The notes: a model not told the origin generated them from the letters alone. 64,000 nucleotides of DNA from Ignelater luminosus (GCA_011009095.1 VTPC01090614.1:23894-87893), one strand, 5' to 3'. Counted from the stretch's first letter, positions 1-20,678 are shown. Translations and numbers: made by a program.

Positions 1-1347
1 TATTTCCTAAAGATTCAACCCGAACAAGGAACAAAAAGTCGAAAAAAACATTCACAAATGAAACTTCTTTCTCTAATGAACAAATTACGTGAAAAAAAAT
101 AATAATCTTGGTATGTAATATTAGTGGTATGTGATATATTAATGACTAACATTGTCAGGTTTTGCAGATGCTGTTGTCTGTTCCTGTTTTATATTTTGTT
201 TTTTTCTGTTCATGGTTAATATGTGATGTTTCAAACATTAGATTTTAGCTGAAACTTGTTGATTTAATTAGGGATAAGAAAGCCTTTGACATAAGTTATA
301 TTATTGCCACTTGTTTTCCATAATGTTTTTGCTTTATATAAATGTAACGAAATGATCATTTTACGTTTTATAATCTTAACTACTATATACTATAAATCTA
401 TAACATTTTTAAGAATTTGTTTTTTAGTTTTTTTTTTGTATTTCTCATTATAATATTTGTATTTTTTTGCAATATTCAGTTAACTATTAAAATGATGAGG
501 TTTATAGTAAACATGTTTTTATTTGAAATACCTATCCTAAGTATATTATTGCATTTGCATCTCCAGGGTGAAATTACATACTGTAGGGTAATATTATTTA
601 CTGTTTTAAAGATAATATTACATTTTGTGTAGGTAATTATTTTACACCACTGGAGACGATGTAATGGGTAATATTACTGATGAAATGAAAAATTACCTAC
701 AAAGGTAATTCAGTTTTACCCTAGAATGTAATTTTACAATTCCTACAGTATCATTACAATTAAAAGTAAAATTACCTTCAAAATAGGTGGAAACAAAGTT
801 GCCTCTTATTGTTAGGGGAAAATTACCTAAGAATTTTTTACAGTGTAGCCTGCAATCTAGATGCTGAATAAAACCTTCAGTAGCTTTTTTTAGCAGCATG
901 TAGCTTGTCCATTCAGGAAATCTGCTTTATTAGAATTTCAGCTACTAAGCGTTCCTGAATGCGCTCTTCTCAGATTATGCTCCAACCAATCTTAGAATAA
1001 GTGCCACATTTAAAAGTAAAATAAAAATATATGTACTAATAGTGACTTTTTTGTAGAAATACAGACTTTTATGTACCTTAAGTAAAAATATGTACTTTTA
1101 CATAAAATAGTGACCAATAATAATATAAAACTCTGAAACCACTTTTGTGAATATTACGGTTGTATATTTAATAATACAGTATAACAAACCCATGATATAA
1201 ACAAATGATTGCTTGTAACGAACAAATTCTCAAGTCCTAAATTAATTTGCATAAATTAACATTAAATCTATTTAATAGAAATGAAATTTTTAGATCGTTT
1301 ATAATGAACTTCATTTGACAATTTTAATTTGAACGGTAATACTTATA
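1..1347. other. Gene-free AT-rich stretch at the left edge
   Basis: This lies downstream of the last visible Tao exon and should be Tao intron, since the reading frame of that exon stays open at its donor site. I see no further Tao exon in it. The short open frames here are low-complexity, AT-rich and without recognisable motifs. Nothing else can be supported. Confidence 0.5.
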
Positions 1348-1521
1348 CAGTGAAACCTCCATAACTCGAAATCCAAGGGGCGCGATTATTAGTTCGAGTT
1401 ATAAAAAATACGAGTTATGGAAAATTAAGTGCAATTGGTATTGAAGTGCAAGGGGACGCAATAAATTTTGAGTTGAAGAGAAATTTGAAATACAGAAGTT
1501 CAACTTATGGGGGTTCCGCTG
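1348..1521. mobile_element. 174-bp MITE, pogo/Tc1-like, TA target duplication
   Basis: The left end begins CAGTGAAACCTCCATAAC and the right end is its imperfect inverse, ending GGGGGTTCCGCTG. A TA dinucleotide flanks each end (1346-1347 and 1522-1523), as in the Tc1/mariner/pogo superfamily. The CAGTGAAACCTCC start resembles pogo/Tigger-type termini. The interior is too short for a transposase, so this is a non-autonomous element in the last visible Tao intron. Confidence 0.65.
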
Positions 1522-1749
1522 TATTATTATGCAACATTTGTGCAGCATCAACATCTTCGTACTCACCCAAATTTCATCTTCATCTTTTTTTGTTCTTTAC
1601 GGGAACACTGACACAAACAATAATCACGTTTGTGATATTGTTTTTAAAGAGTGTTTGTTTTAATAGTGTTAATATGAAGGAAATAAACATTTGAAAAACT
1701 CTTTAACATAATTACAGAGACTGTTTGGATATCTTTTACAAATAATTAC

Positions 1750-9476
<7,727 letters not shown>

Positions 9477-9589
9477 ACTCTATTGTTTCACTGGTTTTTT
9501 TTCATTTCAGTCCACACTGCTCTGAAACATGACAAAAAGTGAGGTTAAGTACAATTGCATACAGTTGATTTCTATTACCACACATTATA

Positions 9590-9645
9590 CAGTGAGATTG
9601 CAAATGATTGAGGATGGTTTGAATTTGGCGCCATGTTTAAATTAT
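9590..9645 (+). repeat. Terminal-repeat-like sequence, facing a partner at 25.8 kb
   Basis: After TA (9588-9589) the sequence starts CAGTGAGATTGCAAATGATT and runs to a GGCGCC. The inverse complement of 25769-25811 matches it over 43 bases with about 7 mismatches, and that copy is also bounded by TA. These may be the two ends of one old 16-kb region or two solo ends of one DNA-element family. Confidence 0.45.
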
Positions 9646-9734
9646 TCTCATGTTGGCACCAAACACCAAACACCAAACGACATTTAAATTTAGATTAAGC
9701 AAAATCCTTATCTGTTAATCTACCTAAAGTCGTC

Positions 9735-11840
9735 CCCTATTGCATCTGTGGTGGTTCATCCCGCTCTAAATCCATACTGTGTATCATTAAAGCCACCTTG
9801 TCTTTTAACTAAATAAACTATCCTATCTAAAACTTTGCCTATTAACAGAAGTAAACTAATAGGTCTAAAACTGCTAGGATCCATTATATCCTCCTTCCCT
9901 GGCTTCGGAATAAATTTAACATTTTGATGCTTCCAGATTTTTGGAAATATTCCCTGTTCTAAACATAAATTAAATAATTTAATAAAATCCTGGCGCTTTT
10001 TTAGGATTCATTCATTTAATTGCGCTTCCTATTTTGGAATAAGAAAATTCGAGTTCTCTATCTTCACTTCCCTATACTTCTTTAGCCCCTCTCCTAATAA
10101 ATTTTTGTAAATTATTATCTTTCCCTTCACTATCCTCTGGAAAGAATTTCAATAATAAATATTCTACTGTTTCGCTTGCGTCTTATGTATATCTCCCATC
10201 TTCTTTCCTAACACTTGACATTATCTCTTTTTCCCTTCACTACTTTACAAGCTGTTCCCCATGGATCTTTATCGGAATTTAAAGTACAAATTTCTTTCCA
10301 TTTTTCTAATCTAATTTTCTCTATGAATTCTTTGTATTCCCTTTTTATTACTTTATATCCGTTTTTCCTAATTTCTCTTATTTCCCCTCTTGTTTTTGTG
10401 CATTTTTCCTAGCTCTCCTAACTTCTGCCCTTTTTATTGTAAGTTCCCTAGTCCACCACAATACGCTTTTTCTAAAACCCTTACATTGTGGCATTGATTC
10501 CCTACACACTAATACTATTGCCTCATTTAATTTTTCCGCTTTTATTTCTACATCTAATGCTCTATTTTCTAATGTAATTTCTAATTCCTGAACTAATAAA
10601 GAAGATTTATCTTCGAATTTTTTCCAATTTGCTTTTTCATTACAAAACCCTCTAATATTTTCTACCCTTTCCCTTAAACAATGATCACTCAACGTCTCCT
10701 CCTCTGTAATCTCCCACCTATCTATTGCTATATATGCTAAATAACTAGCTGGAGCAATATCTAATCTACTTGTCCTATAAATGTTGGCCTATTTCCTAAA
10801 TTAAGAACAATTAAATCGAACTCTTCCAGTACCTCAAGTATTCTTGTCCTTTTTGCATTAAAATCCCCTCCTATGATGTTCCTCTGTGCTTTTCTTATAT
10901 TTTGCAAATTTTATAAAACTTTACGTAATCATCTATTAAATCCTCTTCCAAATAAGTGCTTCTAGTTGTTGGAGATAAATAAAAAGATACAACAAATATG
11001 GGACCCACTCATATATCTAAGCTAATCACTGTGAAGAGTTCACACGAAAGTTCTCCTATTAATAGCGGCGCATATTTATTATTTCCTATAACTATACAAC
11101 TCCTAGGTCTTTCTATTGTTCTACAAACCTCTCGAAGTGCATGCGCAAATCCTACAACTTCTTGTACGAATAATATATCTATTTCTTCCCTTTGGCTTAT
11201 CTCCACCAAATTCGCTGTTGCCCCTCTTCCTTTACCTAAGTTAATCTACCCAAATTGAATAACATTTCCTATAATATTTATATTATTTCTACTGGCCATA
11301 ATCTATGCTTTTAATTATTGTTTCTTTTATCTTTAACTTGTAGGGCAATGTGAAATTTTTGCGTAGTGATCTATTTTATAGTCTATTCCCTTTTTTTTCA
11401 TTTACGCTCATGCAAACAATACATCTAACCTCATGTTCTCTACAGTTTTTAAAATCGTGCCCGCTATTTTCACATTTACCACAAATTTGATGTTTTTCCC
11501 TGCGATTGGCCGATTTATGGCCATACCTATAACATTTGTAACACTGTTGTAGTGATACAAAGTCTTTGGCAAATATGCTTTGCCATTCTAAACGAATACG
11601 TCCTTTTAAAAACGCTTTTCTAGCATTACTGCTTACCTCCAACACCACACTAATAAATTGATCTTTATCTTTTCCTTCTATTCTAAACTTTTCTTTTACT
11701 TGATTTTCAAATTCTTTAACTCCTCCACAAGCTTCAACTAAATCGCCTTATTTTTACCTATTACTTTAATTAACCTTTCCTTATCTAACTCTTTATCTAT
11801 TCTATGTAGTATAATCCTAGGATTTCCTTTTACTATTTCT
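9735..11840 (-). mobile_element. R1-clade-like LINE, ORF1 zinc knuckles, endonuclease and start of RT
   Basis: Read on the minus strand: a gag-like ORF1 end with CCHC knuckles (CYKCYRYGHKSANR, CGKCENSGHDFKNC, then CIVC) at about 11648-11376; an endonuclease region around 11210-10380 ([26 protein letters not shown]); then the first RT blocks near 9980-9740 (FIPKPGKEDIMDPSSFRPIS, QYGFRAG). Stops and frameshifts interrupt every ORF, and the RT catalytic part is missing, so the copy is dead. The closest match inside the window is the fragment at 25251-25624. Confidence 0.75.
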
Positions 11841-11920
11841 TTTTGCTATTGCATTCAACTATAACTCCTCCCGATTTTATATTTTTAACTCCAGTTACTG
11901 ATACATTAATCTTAAAAGGA

Positions 11921-11941
11921 TAGTAGTAGTAGTAGTAGTAG
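11921..11941. repeat. (TAG)n microsatellite
   Basis: Seven TAG units lie between the 5' part of the LINE remnant and a mariner remnant. Confidence 0.9.
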
Positions 11942-11997
11942 TTTATTTTAGCTAAATAAGCTATTTCTTGTACATACAAATACAACATAACAACAAG

Positions 11998-12169
11998 ACA
12001 AATATTGCTGGAACTCAGCAAAACAACTATAAACAGTTCTATTGGATGGAGCTTTCTCACCAAAAGCGGCATTAAGCTGTTCGATGCATTGTTTGGGTGT
12101 TAAGTTGCTTCGAAAACCGTAAAAAGTCATTGCTCGAAAATGTTCAAGCGAGAGTTCCATTTCTTTCAC
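11998..12169 (-). pseudogene. Mariner transposase N-terminal fragment
   Basis: The minus-strand frame begins MKEMELSLEHFRAMTFYGFR and continues to CIEQLNAAFGEKAPSNRTVY and CFAEF. This is the N-terminal helix-turn-helix region of mariner transposases (cf. SETMAR). No catalytic domain follows. It marks a truncated element next to the LINE. Confidence 0.8.
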
Positions 12170-14050
12170 AAAATTACTTTTTTCAAAGCGCTATGTAAGC
12201 AGAACTGGTTAGCTTGGGTCCGAAGTGTCAACTGAATTATAGGTTAAAAGTGACAAATTTTTCGAATTTGACAGCACAACGCTGACACCGCCGGAAGTAC
12301 CCGATTGTAGAAATTTTTCCAGCAAGCCTCGTATCTAATTGGCCTATAAAATTATGTCAAATTGACAGTTTGCATTAGAAACAATTAGAAATCATCAGTT
12401 TATAGGTTATGTGTTGACACGTTCTACAAAGAAAAGTTTTAGAAAATTTCAGGCAATTTACTGTAATAATACTGATTACAGCATTAAACACAACATGTAT
12501 TTTATAATTGTAAAAAGTAAATCTTCCTCTGTAAACGCCACATGATAACATTTTCGACAAAATTTAAAAATTTTGTTTCTGAATTCGTACATTCTGTCTG
12601 TTGATTTGTTGCCTTGTTTCCATAACTTTATAGGACATGTTATATATGAAATCAACTTAGAGTTTTCTCCTGAATACAGATACACAATCGGTATTTCGAT
12701 ATCTCAAACAGTTTTAGAGATAATTGATAGTTTTTTTTGTATTTTAAATTTCGTCATGATCATGCTTGCATTTTCACTAATCAAGTTTATAATCCTCATT
12801 GGTTGCTAAGTAAGCAGTAGGAGAAGCCAAGGAACTTCTGAGATTTTCTTCAAGGATAGTACAATTTGTTCAACTTTGTTAGTCTTCACCTAATTTAAGC
12901 CCTTCAAATTTTTCTCTCTGGAGATATAGTAAAGTGGTAAGTAAATCCAATAAATGCGAGTGTGAACAAAGTTAGAATGGTTATTACAGAAATCTGAAAT
13001 GAAATTCCAAGTAGTGTCATGCATACGCATACTGCATACAATGTTTATAAGAAGAGAGCAGTTAAATTGCAATATCTGAGAGAATACAATGTAAAATATA
13101 GAAAAACCTCACCACCAAAAAAATTTTAGTATCATTCTGAGGATGTTCTAGCATTACTCAGTAATCGAAACAAAATCTAAAATGTATAAATGACAAAAAT
13201 TATTGATAAAAGTGTAAAACATTACTTAAAACTGTTAAAATATGGATTTTAATGATTTGAATTTTATATATTTGTTTTCATTAAAAAATTCTTAACTAAT
13301 TAAATATTTTTATTTGAAAGTAAATGCCAAGCATATGGTAATAATGCTTTTTTAATTACTCCAATCACATACATTCCAATAAAGGAAAAAGCATTCCCAC
13401 GATTTCTGGAATTATCAATCGGTATTTATTTCCTGTTGAGACGTCATATTTGAAATTCATTCTTATCAATTTAGTCTCGATAATAATTACACACTCAAAT
13501 TATCATTGATCTTTACTTTTCAGTCTTTCATGAATTCTCATATAAGTAACTTTTCATTTTCAGTAAACGTTTCTTCTAGTTTGCCTAATTATTGTTAAAT
13601 GAATCTATTTTATATTAAAATACAGGATGATTTACGATACACATGCAAAATGAAACTGGTGATAGGGGAGACCAAAACTTCATATTAACACGTGTTCAAT
13701 TTTATTTCATTACTGATATGACGATTTTAAACTTTCTGCATGCAATAAGTAATTTGTTTTCCACATCAAGTTATCTATGAAATAAACAATTTCTCCCCAT
13801 AAAGGGATTCTACTTCATGAAAAAGTAATCAAAAATTTTTTTAGAATTTTTGAAAGCAAGAGCTCCAAAATTTCAAATGAAATGAAAAATTTTATACCAT
13901 ATCAGAGTTAACAGTAAATATAAAAAATGATCGCCAACATAATTTTTCTCTGAGAAAGAAATCTTGTAAAAATACTTCATGAAATTCTTGTTTTATAAAA
14001 TCTGGAACTTCTGTGGAGAAATCAAAATTCTGTTTGTGACATTTTCTTCT
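12170..14050. other. AT-rich stretch without a supported gene
   Basis: No coding signature, RNA gene or clear terminal repeat was recognised. A short GC-containing patch near 12270-12310 may be the worn end of a repeat. If Tao has a 5' UTR exon near 19 kb, this is Tao intron 1. Confidence 0.4.
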
Positions 14051-14113
14051 CATTCACCCGAACTCATTAAATTTTCTACCATTTCTACTTTTATAGCTTT
14101 CGGTATTCGCAAA

Positions 14114-15796
14114 TCAAAAAATGTCAGAGCTTGCTTCTAGGGCGAGATACCACAAATGCGCCAAAAATATTTTTGTTGTGGCCAGAGAAATCTCAGAATC
14201 AGGATACTCTGTTAGTCTTTTTAAAAAGTTAAAATTTTTTTTTCCTCTGTTGGCTGCAGTCTCTGAAATAAGTATATTTTTAGACTGTAGATTGCTTTTG
14301 ACATCCACCTTGTGTGATGAAATATCCCACGCCGGAGTTTCTCCTTTTTAACATCCAACAGTAGTCAGCTATCATGTTCATGTTCCATCTTCCTCGGTAT
14401 CTCTTCTCCATCTCTTTTATGTCATGGTGGAATCTTTCCCCCTGCTCCTCACTTACCGCACCAAGATTTTCAGGAAAGTAGTCAAGGTGCAAATCTAGAA
14501 AATGCAGCACCTTTAAACTCATGTTACAGCCTAAATTTTTGAATTTTTCTAACATATTTTGTACAATATTTTTATAATCTTCATCTTTTTTGTCGCTAAG
14601 AAACTTTGTAACTACACCCTTGAAGGCTTTCCACGCTTGTTTTTCTGCTTCCGCCACTTTAGATCCAAAATTTTCATCTTTCATAAACTTCCTTATATCC
14701 GGCCCAACAAAAACACCCTCTTTTATCTATGCTTCTGATAAACCTGGAAACTGACTGCAAAGATACTTGAAACCTTCTCCATTTTTTTTAATGCCTTCGC
14801 AAATTGTTTTCTTAGCCCTAGTTTAGTATGTAACGGAGAAAGCAAAACTATGCTTGGCTCTACAATACCAGGTTTTAAGGTTTGTCTTGGTAGCCACAAT
14901 TTTTTACAATAGTGCTGCTTTCTATAATGACTATCCCATATTTGGTATAACCGCTTTGTTGCCCAAGTAACAATGAAGGTACCTTTAGATAACCACAAAT
15001 TGTCCAACCTTCATCCTTATAACGAACTTTAATTAAAAGTAGCTCAAGATTTTTGTAACACTCTTTCAAATGAACAGAATGTCCCACTGGTAAAGAAGCG
15101 TATTTACTTCCATTGTGCAGAAGAACTGCCTTAAGACTCCTTTTCGACAAATCGATGAACAGTCTCCATTCAGAAACATTGTAGTCAATGTAGAATTGCT
15201 CCATGAGTCCAAGTACATTATTACAGAAAAGAGAAAACTAGTGCATCTTCTTCGGAAAAATATTGAGCAAAGTCTTCTTCTCTGTTCCTAAACCAATAAA
15301 ACGTCGTGCCAGGAGCTAACAAATTTTTTTCCTTCAACCTTGAGCTTAAAAGCTCAGCGGAGTCTTTAGAAAGGTTTAAGTCCCTCTCACCAAATAATTT
15401 AATTCGGGTTGCTCAAACAGTTTTGATTCATCACTTCCATCATCCAATTTATTAGTACAGCCTTGAGAAACAATTTCATCATCTAATTTATCTGGTCCTT
15501 GAGGTACCAGGACATACCACAGATCGAAGGTTTGGGTAAAAATGTCCTTTCTGTTTTTTAAATTGAATGAACAAAAATAACAATCATCACCAATACAAAA
15601 CAAAAAGAATTTTTTTCCTTGTGACCACTTCAACACATACTGGACAAACCTTGAGGAGCCCAAGGTTTGTCTCGGTCTCCTAATTCCTAAATTTTTGTTT
15701 ACAAATTCTGTAATATTTCTTTGTTGTTTTTTGACCGTAGTTTCCACAAATATAGTAAAAAGAGTCAGGCACATTGCCACAGCCTCTTGATGCCAT
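14114..15796 (-). pseudogene. Decayed multi-copy arthropod element-like gene (HGERFHQD-type family)
   Basis: A start at 15796 gives MASRGCGNVPDSFYYICGNY, then Cys-pair segments (CPVCVEVV, CYFCSFNL). A middle segment contains EWRLFIDLSKRSLKAVLLHN and LLGQQSGYTKYG. The C-terminal part contains FPENLGAVSEEQGERFHHDI, then MEKRYRGRW and DYCWMLKR, ending near 14280 with a further lysine-rich frame to 14114. From memory, such proteins are repeated many times in arthropod genomes and annotated as uncharacterised; they behave like a mobile or domesticated element family. Several frameshifts and internal stops split this copy into at least four frames. The biochemical activity of the family is not known to me. 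Confidence 0.6.
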
Positions 15797-16433
15797 TAGA
15801 ATTTAATTTAATAAAAACTTGTAAAATATATATATTAAATGAATGAAGTTGTCACAAACTAATTGCACAAATGCATACACCACAGTTGTAAAAAAGGTAC
15901 TGAACTAAATGTTTTGCCTAGAACAGATGGTGGTAGTGGGGAGGCAGACATGCAATAACAGGAAAGATCGGACATGTATTAACAAGAAAGTAGTTGTATT
16001 TACAGTTGTGTGATAAATTTATTACTGCTCTTAACTCCTTTATCATAAATCCACTATATGTTTATTCAGAATATCAACTTTTTGCATCATCATAACTAAA
16101 AAGAAAATTGTGATTGTTTATTTAAACAGTAGTTTCACAAAATGATCCTATGGATAGAACAAAAAACCACAAATTGTGAAAAAAACCTTACATGATTGAA
16201 TTTTTTAAATATTTTTCCCTTTTTCAGCACCAAAAAATCTATTGAAATCACTAGATAGATTCCAGACAATTTGACCAATGCAGACCTGTGTTACCTATCC
16301 TTACATTACTTGTAATGACCACCGACGTCAGTGGTAATGACATCTTGTCTCATACAACTTTGATCTTTGCCATGTGTGTTGCCTACCTACATGTAGCGAG
16401 ATAAATTGCGCACATTTCAATAGAAAGAAGAAG

Positions 16434-16514
16434 CAGCTAACTTTCAAGTCATAATTGTGATGGACTGCACAGACGTATATTTGCTCCATCACAATTATGA
16501 CTTGAAGTTAGCTG
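16434..16514. repeat. Near-perfect 31/30-nt hairpin with 20-nt loop
   Basis: Arm 16434-16464 and arm 16485-16514 are inverse complements except for one extra base in the left arm (TTTC versus GAA). The loop is 16465-16484. Nothing in the surrounding sequence codes for protein. A precursor microRNA or a small foldback remnant are both possible. Confidence 0.7.
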
Positions 16515-16536
16515 TTTCACTCTATTTTGCCATATA

Positions 16537-17160
16537 CAGTGTGTAAATAAAGTAAGGAATAAAATTCATATTTTTTTTATTATCGCTGTTTGGAAGAAAA
16601 GCTTTTATGGACGTTAATTTTAATTTTTTAGTTTACTACTCTGGGAACTATGACGTCATCGACTTTTTTTCTTAATGGAACCTCCTTATTTTACAGCAAG
16701 AAATAAAAAGTGGATTTTTTTCTGAATTCAGCAATACGCCACATGTGGTATTTAAAATTAATAGTTTTAGAGATATGGAGGATTTAATAATTAAATTGAA
16801 CTTGAAGTTTTAATGTTTTGTCTGGTATCAACAGGATGGTGCACCACCATATTATTCACTTCGTGTTAGAGAATACCTAAATAAAGTCTTTCCTAATAGA
16901 TGAACAGGAAGACATGGTCCAATGGAATAGCCGGCTACCTCTCCTGATCTCACCCCACTTTATTTTTTTCTTTGGGGGTATTTAAAATCACGTGGGTATC
17001 ACTCAAAACATCGAGATCTTGAAGAACTGAGAGAAAAAATCAATTATTGAATTAAAGTGTGGTCTGCATGTACATATTTTTCAACCGTAGGCGACCATCT
17101 TAATACAATGTTTCAATTAATCACAGATGAAAGATATGACTCTAATTGACAAGAAAAGAT
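16537..17160 (+). mobile_element. Mariner-like element remnant, transposase C-terminal part
   Basis: A left terminus, CAGTGTGTAAATAAAGTAAG, follows TA at 16535-16536. About 300 bp later the plus strand encodes QQDGAPPYYSLRVREYLNK and, after a stop, MEWPATSPDLTPLYFFLWGY, covering the second and third catalytic Asp regions of a mariner/IS630-type transposase. The first Asp and N-terminal helix-turn-helix are absent. No matching right terminus was found. It is inactive. Confidence 0.7.
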
Positions 17161-17189
17161 AGGTTTGTTAGAGTTCAGGTTATTGTATT

Positions 17190-17345
17190 TAAATATATGC
17201 AGTTTGTTTCTTTTTGTATAATACAGTGTCAAGATTTCCTAATTTTACTTGACTAGAAATAAAATTTCCTTTTTTAGAAAATAACAACAATAAGAATAAC
17301 CAATCCTCCAAGAATTTCCTTTTTCTGCAACTTTCACTATAGTGA
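17190..17345 (+). repeat. Partial copy of the 490-bp repeat family
   Basis: Similar to part of the element at 20679-21168: shared blocks include GCAGTTTGTTTCT-like sequence, then AGAAATAA-ATTTCCTTTTTTAG and CAACAATAAGAATAA. The copy is diverged and lacks both termini. Confidence 0.5.
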
Positions 17346-18860
17346 CAATCTTCCAGACTCAAAAACATCAGAGAAGCGTCACTTTACCTGCCTAGGCAGG
17401 GAAATTCTTCCCTGACTAATTCTATTAAGGAAAAAGAAATAACAAAGCTGAAGTAATATAATATTTCCATAGAATTTTGTTTTGTTTTTTAGCTTTTTCT
17501 ATTTTAGACATTTATTTCTTTTTAATATGCAGTTGCAAAAACAATTTTTGTACATACCGCATAAGGGAAGGATTCCAGGACAAGCTCCTCCTCCTCCTCC
17601 TTTCTTCCTAAAACTCCCTACACCGAATGTATAGAATGTTTGTATATTATACAATTCAGAGTAGGCTTTGATTTTATCACATTTTTGCAGTGTACAACAA
17701 ATACAGGTATATTCTATAATTAAAAAACACTATACGTGAAGTTATACACTAGATTAGTCACTAGCACCAAAGAAAATAAATTGAGGTTAGGATTCTTTAA
17801 ATATAAACTTTATTTAGGTGCAAAATACATTATTATTTCTAAACTGCTCTTTTCTTTCTTGTGCAGAAAGCAAGACTCTTAGAAGGTTTATTAAGCTTCA
17901 TGTTTTCTGTAAGAGCACTTTAATTTACAAATTTAAAATTGTTTAACTGCCATTTTCAAAAAGGCAGCATTGCCATGCTGAGCTAGCAACATCAAAATGC
18001 AAAATAACTAATGAAAGATTGTGAGGTTACCAACAAACTGTCAGTTTGACATGCAAATATCATCTGAATGTATGATAATATACATTTCCACTTAGGATGT
18101 TTATCATCAGTTCTTATTGTAACATAAAGTACTCAATCATTCACTTTTGTATCTAAAAGTGTAGAGCTCTACACAATATACACACAAAAACACGATCCTA
18201 TTTAAAGTTGAGAATTCAAATTCAAATACAAGTTACAACTACATTAATATTTTACAGCTTACTCTTTTATCTTATTATTCTTCACAGCTACTTCCAAATC
18301 TGTTCTTAACTACTCACTATAAATTGCCATAATAATTATTGTTTTAGAAATAAGATTTCTTTTTAATGACCAATCATTAGCATTCCCAATGATAATAATG
18401 TACCGAAGACAAATTAACTTCTTTTCCTATTTAATATGCTACATCGTAAGTACCATATGCAACATAATATACAACAAAACAAAATAATTTTAATTCATCA
18501 TACACCGATGTACTGATAACCACTAGTACTTATTCGTCAGATTTTATTAACTTACTTTCGTTCAAGTCTGTATTGTAGAGTAAGCTGCATTGATTTATGT
18601 TAAGTTAAAACAACAGTTTTGTAGATTTATATAATTATATAGTGAAGGTTAGGCTAATAAGACCTATAAGTGTTAATATTTGAATATTTTACTAGAGACC
18701 CTCCCTAGAAATGTGAACAAGATAATTTTAAATTAATAATTTCTAAATATTGCGATTACAAAAATTACTTTATGCATTAGTCATAAATAATTAGATTAAG
18801 GGCATAATAATTGTTTTAGGTTTAACATATTTTATAAAAAATATTAACTTAAAAACTTAC
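17346..18860. other. AT-rich stretch without a supported gene
   Basis: It holds a short CTC/TCC repeat at about 17583-17602 and otherwise only AT-rich sequence without coding signature. It is probably intronic if the 19-kb exon candidate belongs to Tao. Confidence 0.35.
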
Positions 18861-19110
18861 AAATATTGGGCGACTCAAAATGGCGTTAATACCGACTTCA
18901 AATTTGTACCATAACTTCGTCACATTTTCTTCGTTTTCACATACTTGCAATAACTTTATTCGATTAAACAGGACTAGTTTTAGATAAACGAAATTCTGTT
19001 ACAAAATGAATTAGTTGATAAAAATTATAATATAACGAAAACACTGTTATAAATCACTATAAGGTTAAAGCTAGTTAAAGCTGTCACTTTTCATTTTTTA
19101 GCGCCCTCTC
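18861..19110 (-). promoter_or_regulatory. Candidate 5' UTR exon / promoter on the minus strand
   Basis: Read on the minus strand, a stretch starting near AGAGGGCGCT (about 19110) runs without long coding potential to a strong donor, ATATTT|GTAAGTTTTT, at 18861. Its base composition and CG words (GACGAAG, GAAGTCGG, GAGTCGCCC) differ from the AT-rich surroundings. Tao needs a noncoding exon upstream of its acceptor at 9522, and this is the best candidate seen. This is inference from signals only. Confidence 0.3.
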
Positions 19111-20678
19111 TAGTTTAAATTCGTAAAGTGAACGAACGATTTTTATCAAATCGAAAATACGACGTTGTTCAAAAAGGTGGAGAATGTCTTTCTTTTCTTA
19201 AATTCCGAAGATGTTAAAAATAACACGGTACTTCTAACAACACCTCCTGATTTATGTAGATTCTTTACAATCATTTCGCTAAAATGATTGAATTTTATAG
19301 TTTGAAGATGTCCTAAAATCTGTAGCTATCTAGACGTTAGATATAGAATTCTGTAGAAAGATTGTTAAAGATTTTTAGCTTAGTAACCCCAACACCTTCT
19401 TGTGAAATTTTTAGATTAGATGTCGCGAAACTAAGAATTTCATTGAAACTATTTTCTTCCTCTTCAGTCTTCATTGCCATCATTCTTATTTATCTATGCT
19501 TATGAGCAAAGCTGTGAATATATGCAAAATTCATATTTTTAAAGTCTTGCTTACAAATAACTAAATTCTAGACTATGAATGAAATCAGAAGAAATCAATT
19601 TAAATCAACCAAAAGAACCTTAATTCTTCCAGATATTTTAAAATCTAAATGCAAATTATGAAGATTTTATGTATTGTATTTGCATGTATATTAACAGCTT
19701 TACTTATGAGCATCACTGAGTTATTAATTCAGTATTATTTTATCTTTAAAAAGTTTTTTAAGCCATTATTCAGGCACCTCTCCAAATATTGTATTTTAAA
19801 TTACTTTTAATATAATATGATGAATCAATATTTTTATTAGATTTCTAACTGGTGTTAAGACTTCTAATGTAGAGATTTTACATGTTGAGAATATTTGAAA
19901 AGCGATCACCTTCAGATTTTGAAAATTTTTACAAGCAAAAAACTGTTTTGGTTCCATGCAATAATGTAGTTAGGGCGCTGTGGTATTTTTTTTTAATTTG
20001 TAAGAGATCAATACTGATGTAAAAAAATGAACATGTAATAATTTTTAAATCTGAGGAGTGCCCCAGAATTCTTCCCCCTTTGAGATGCCCCGTTCTCAAA
20101 ATGAACTGAATTTCTCATGGGTAAAGTCCAATTTTATTTTAAGAAACCTTTATTTTGACAAAGTAAAATAAAATTAAAAGTTAAGATTGCAGTAAAAAAT
20201 ATAATTAAATCTCTTCAGGTTCCTCTTCTGTTATATTGGTCGGCTACTCGTTGATTATTTCATTCCAAAAAACTTTTTTGTTGTCAGGGATGTATTGGTA
20301 CAGTATCTTGATGTTCTCCATTTTTTTTATATTAATAGGAAGATTTCCTTGATAAATAGAATTGTTTAGTGGGGATGGGATAAACAGCTGGAGATTGGGA
20401 TGCCTGCTTTCATTGGAAAAAGTGATGTTCCGCAGGCTTGGTTATAACCACTCCTGACTCTTCACTCTTAAAAACAAATTAGTAGAACTGGTTGACAGCA
20501 AAGTAACACTTCTGCTCTTTTCAAAATTCGCTTTTCATAACTTTCCTGTAAGAGAATTTCGTTTTTTAAAAAAAAGGTGGCCACCAGTTTTTAAAATCAG
20601 CTACATCTCCATGTGTTATGTGATTCATTTGGAATTTTTTCAGTAAAATTTTCGTACTCATTAGAACAATATACAAGT
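19111..20678. other. Stretch without a supported gene
   Basis: AT-rich sequence. A slightly GC-richer patch near 20055-20110 (GAGTGCCCCAGAATTC) may be repeat-derived, but no ORF or terminal repeat supports a name. Confidence 0.35.
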
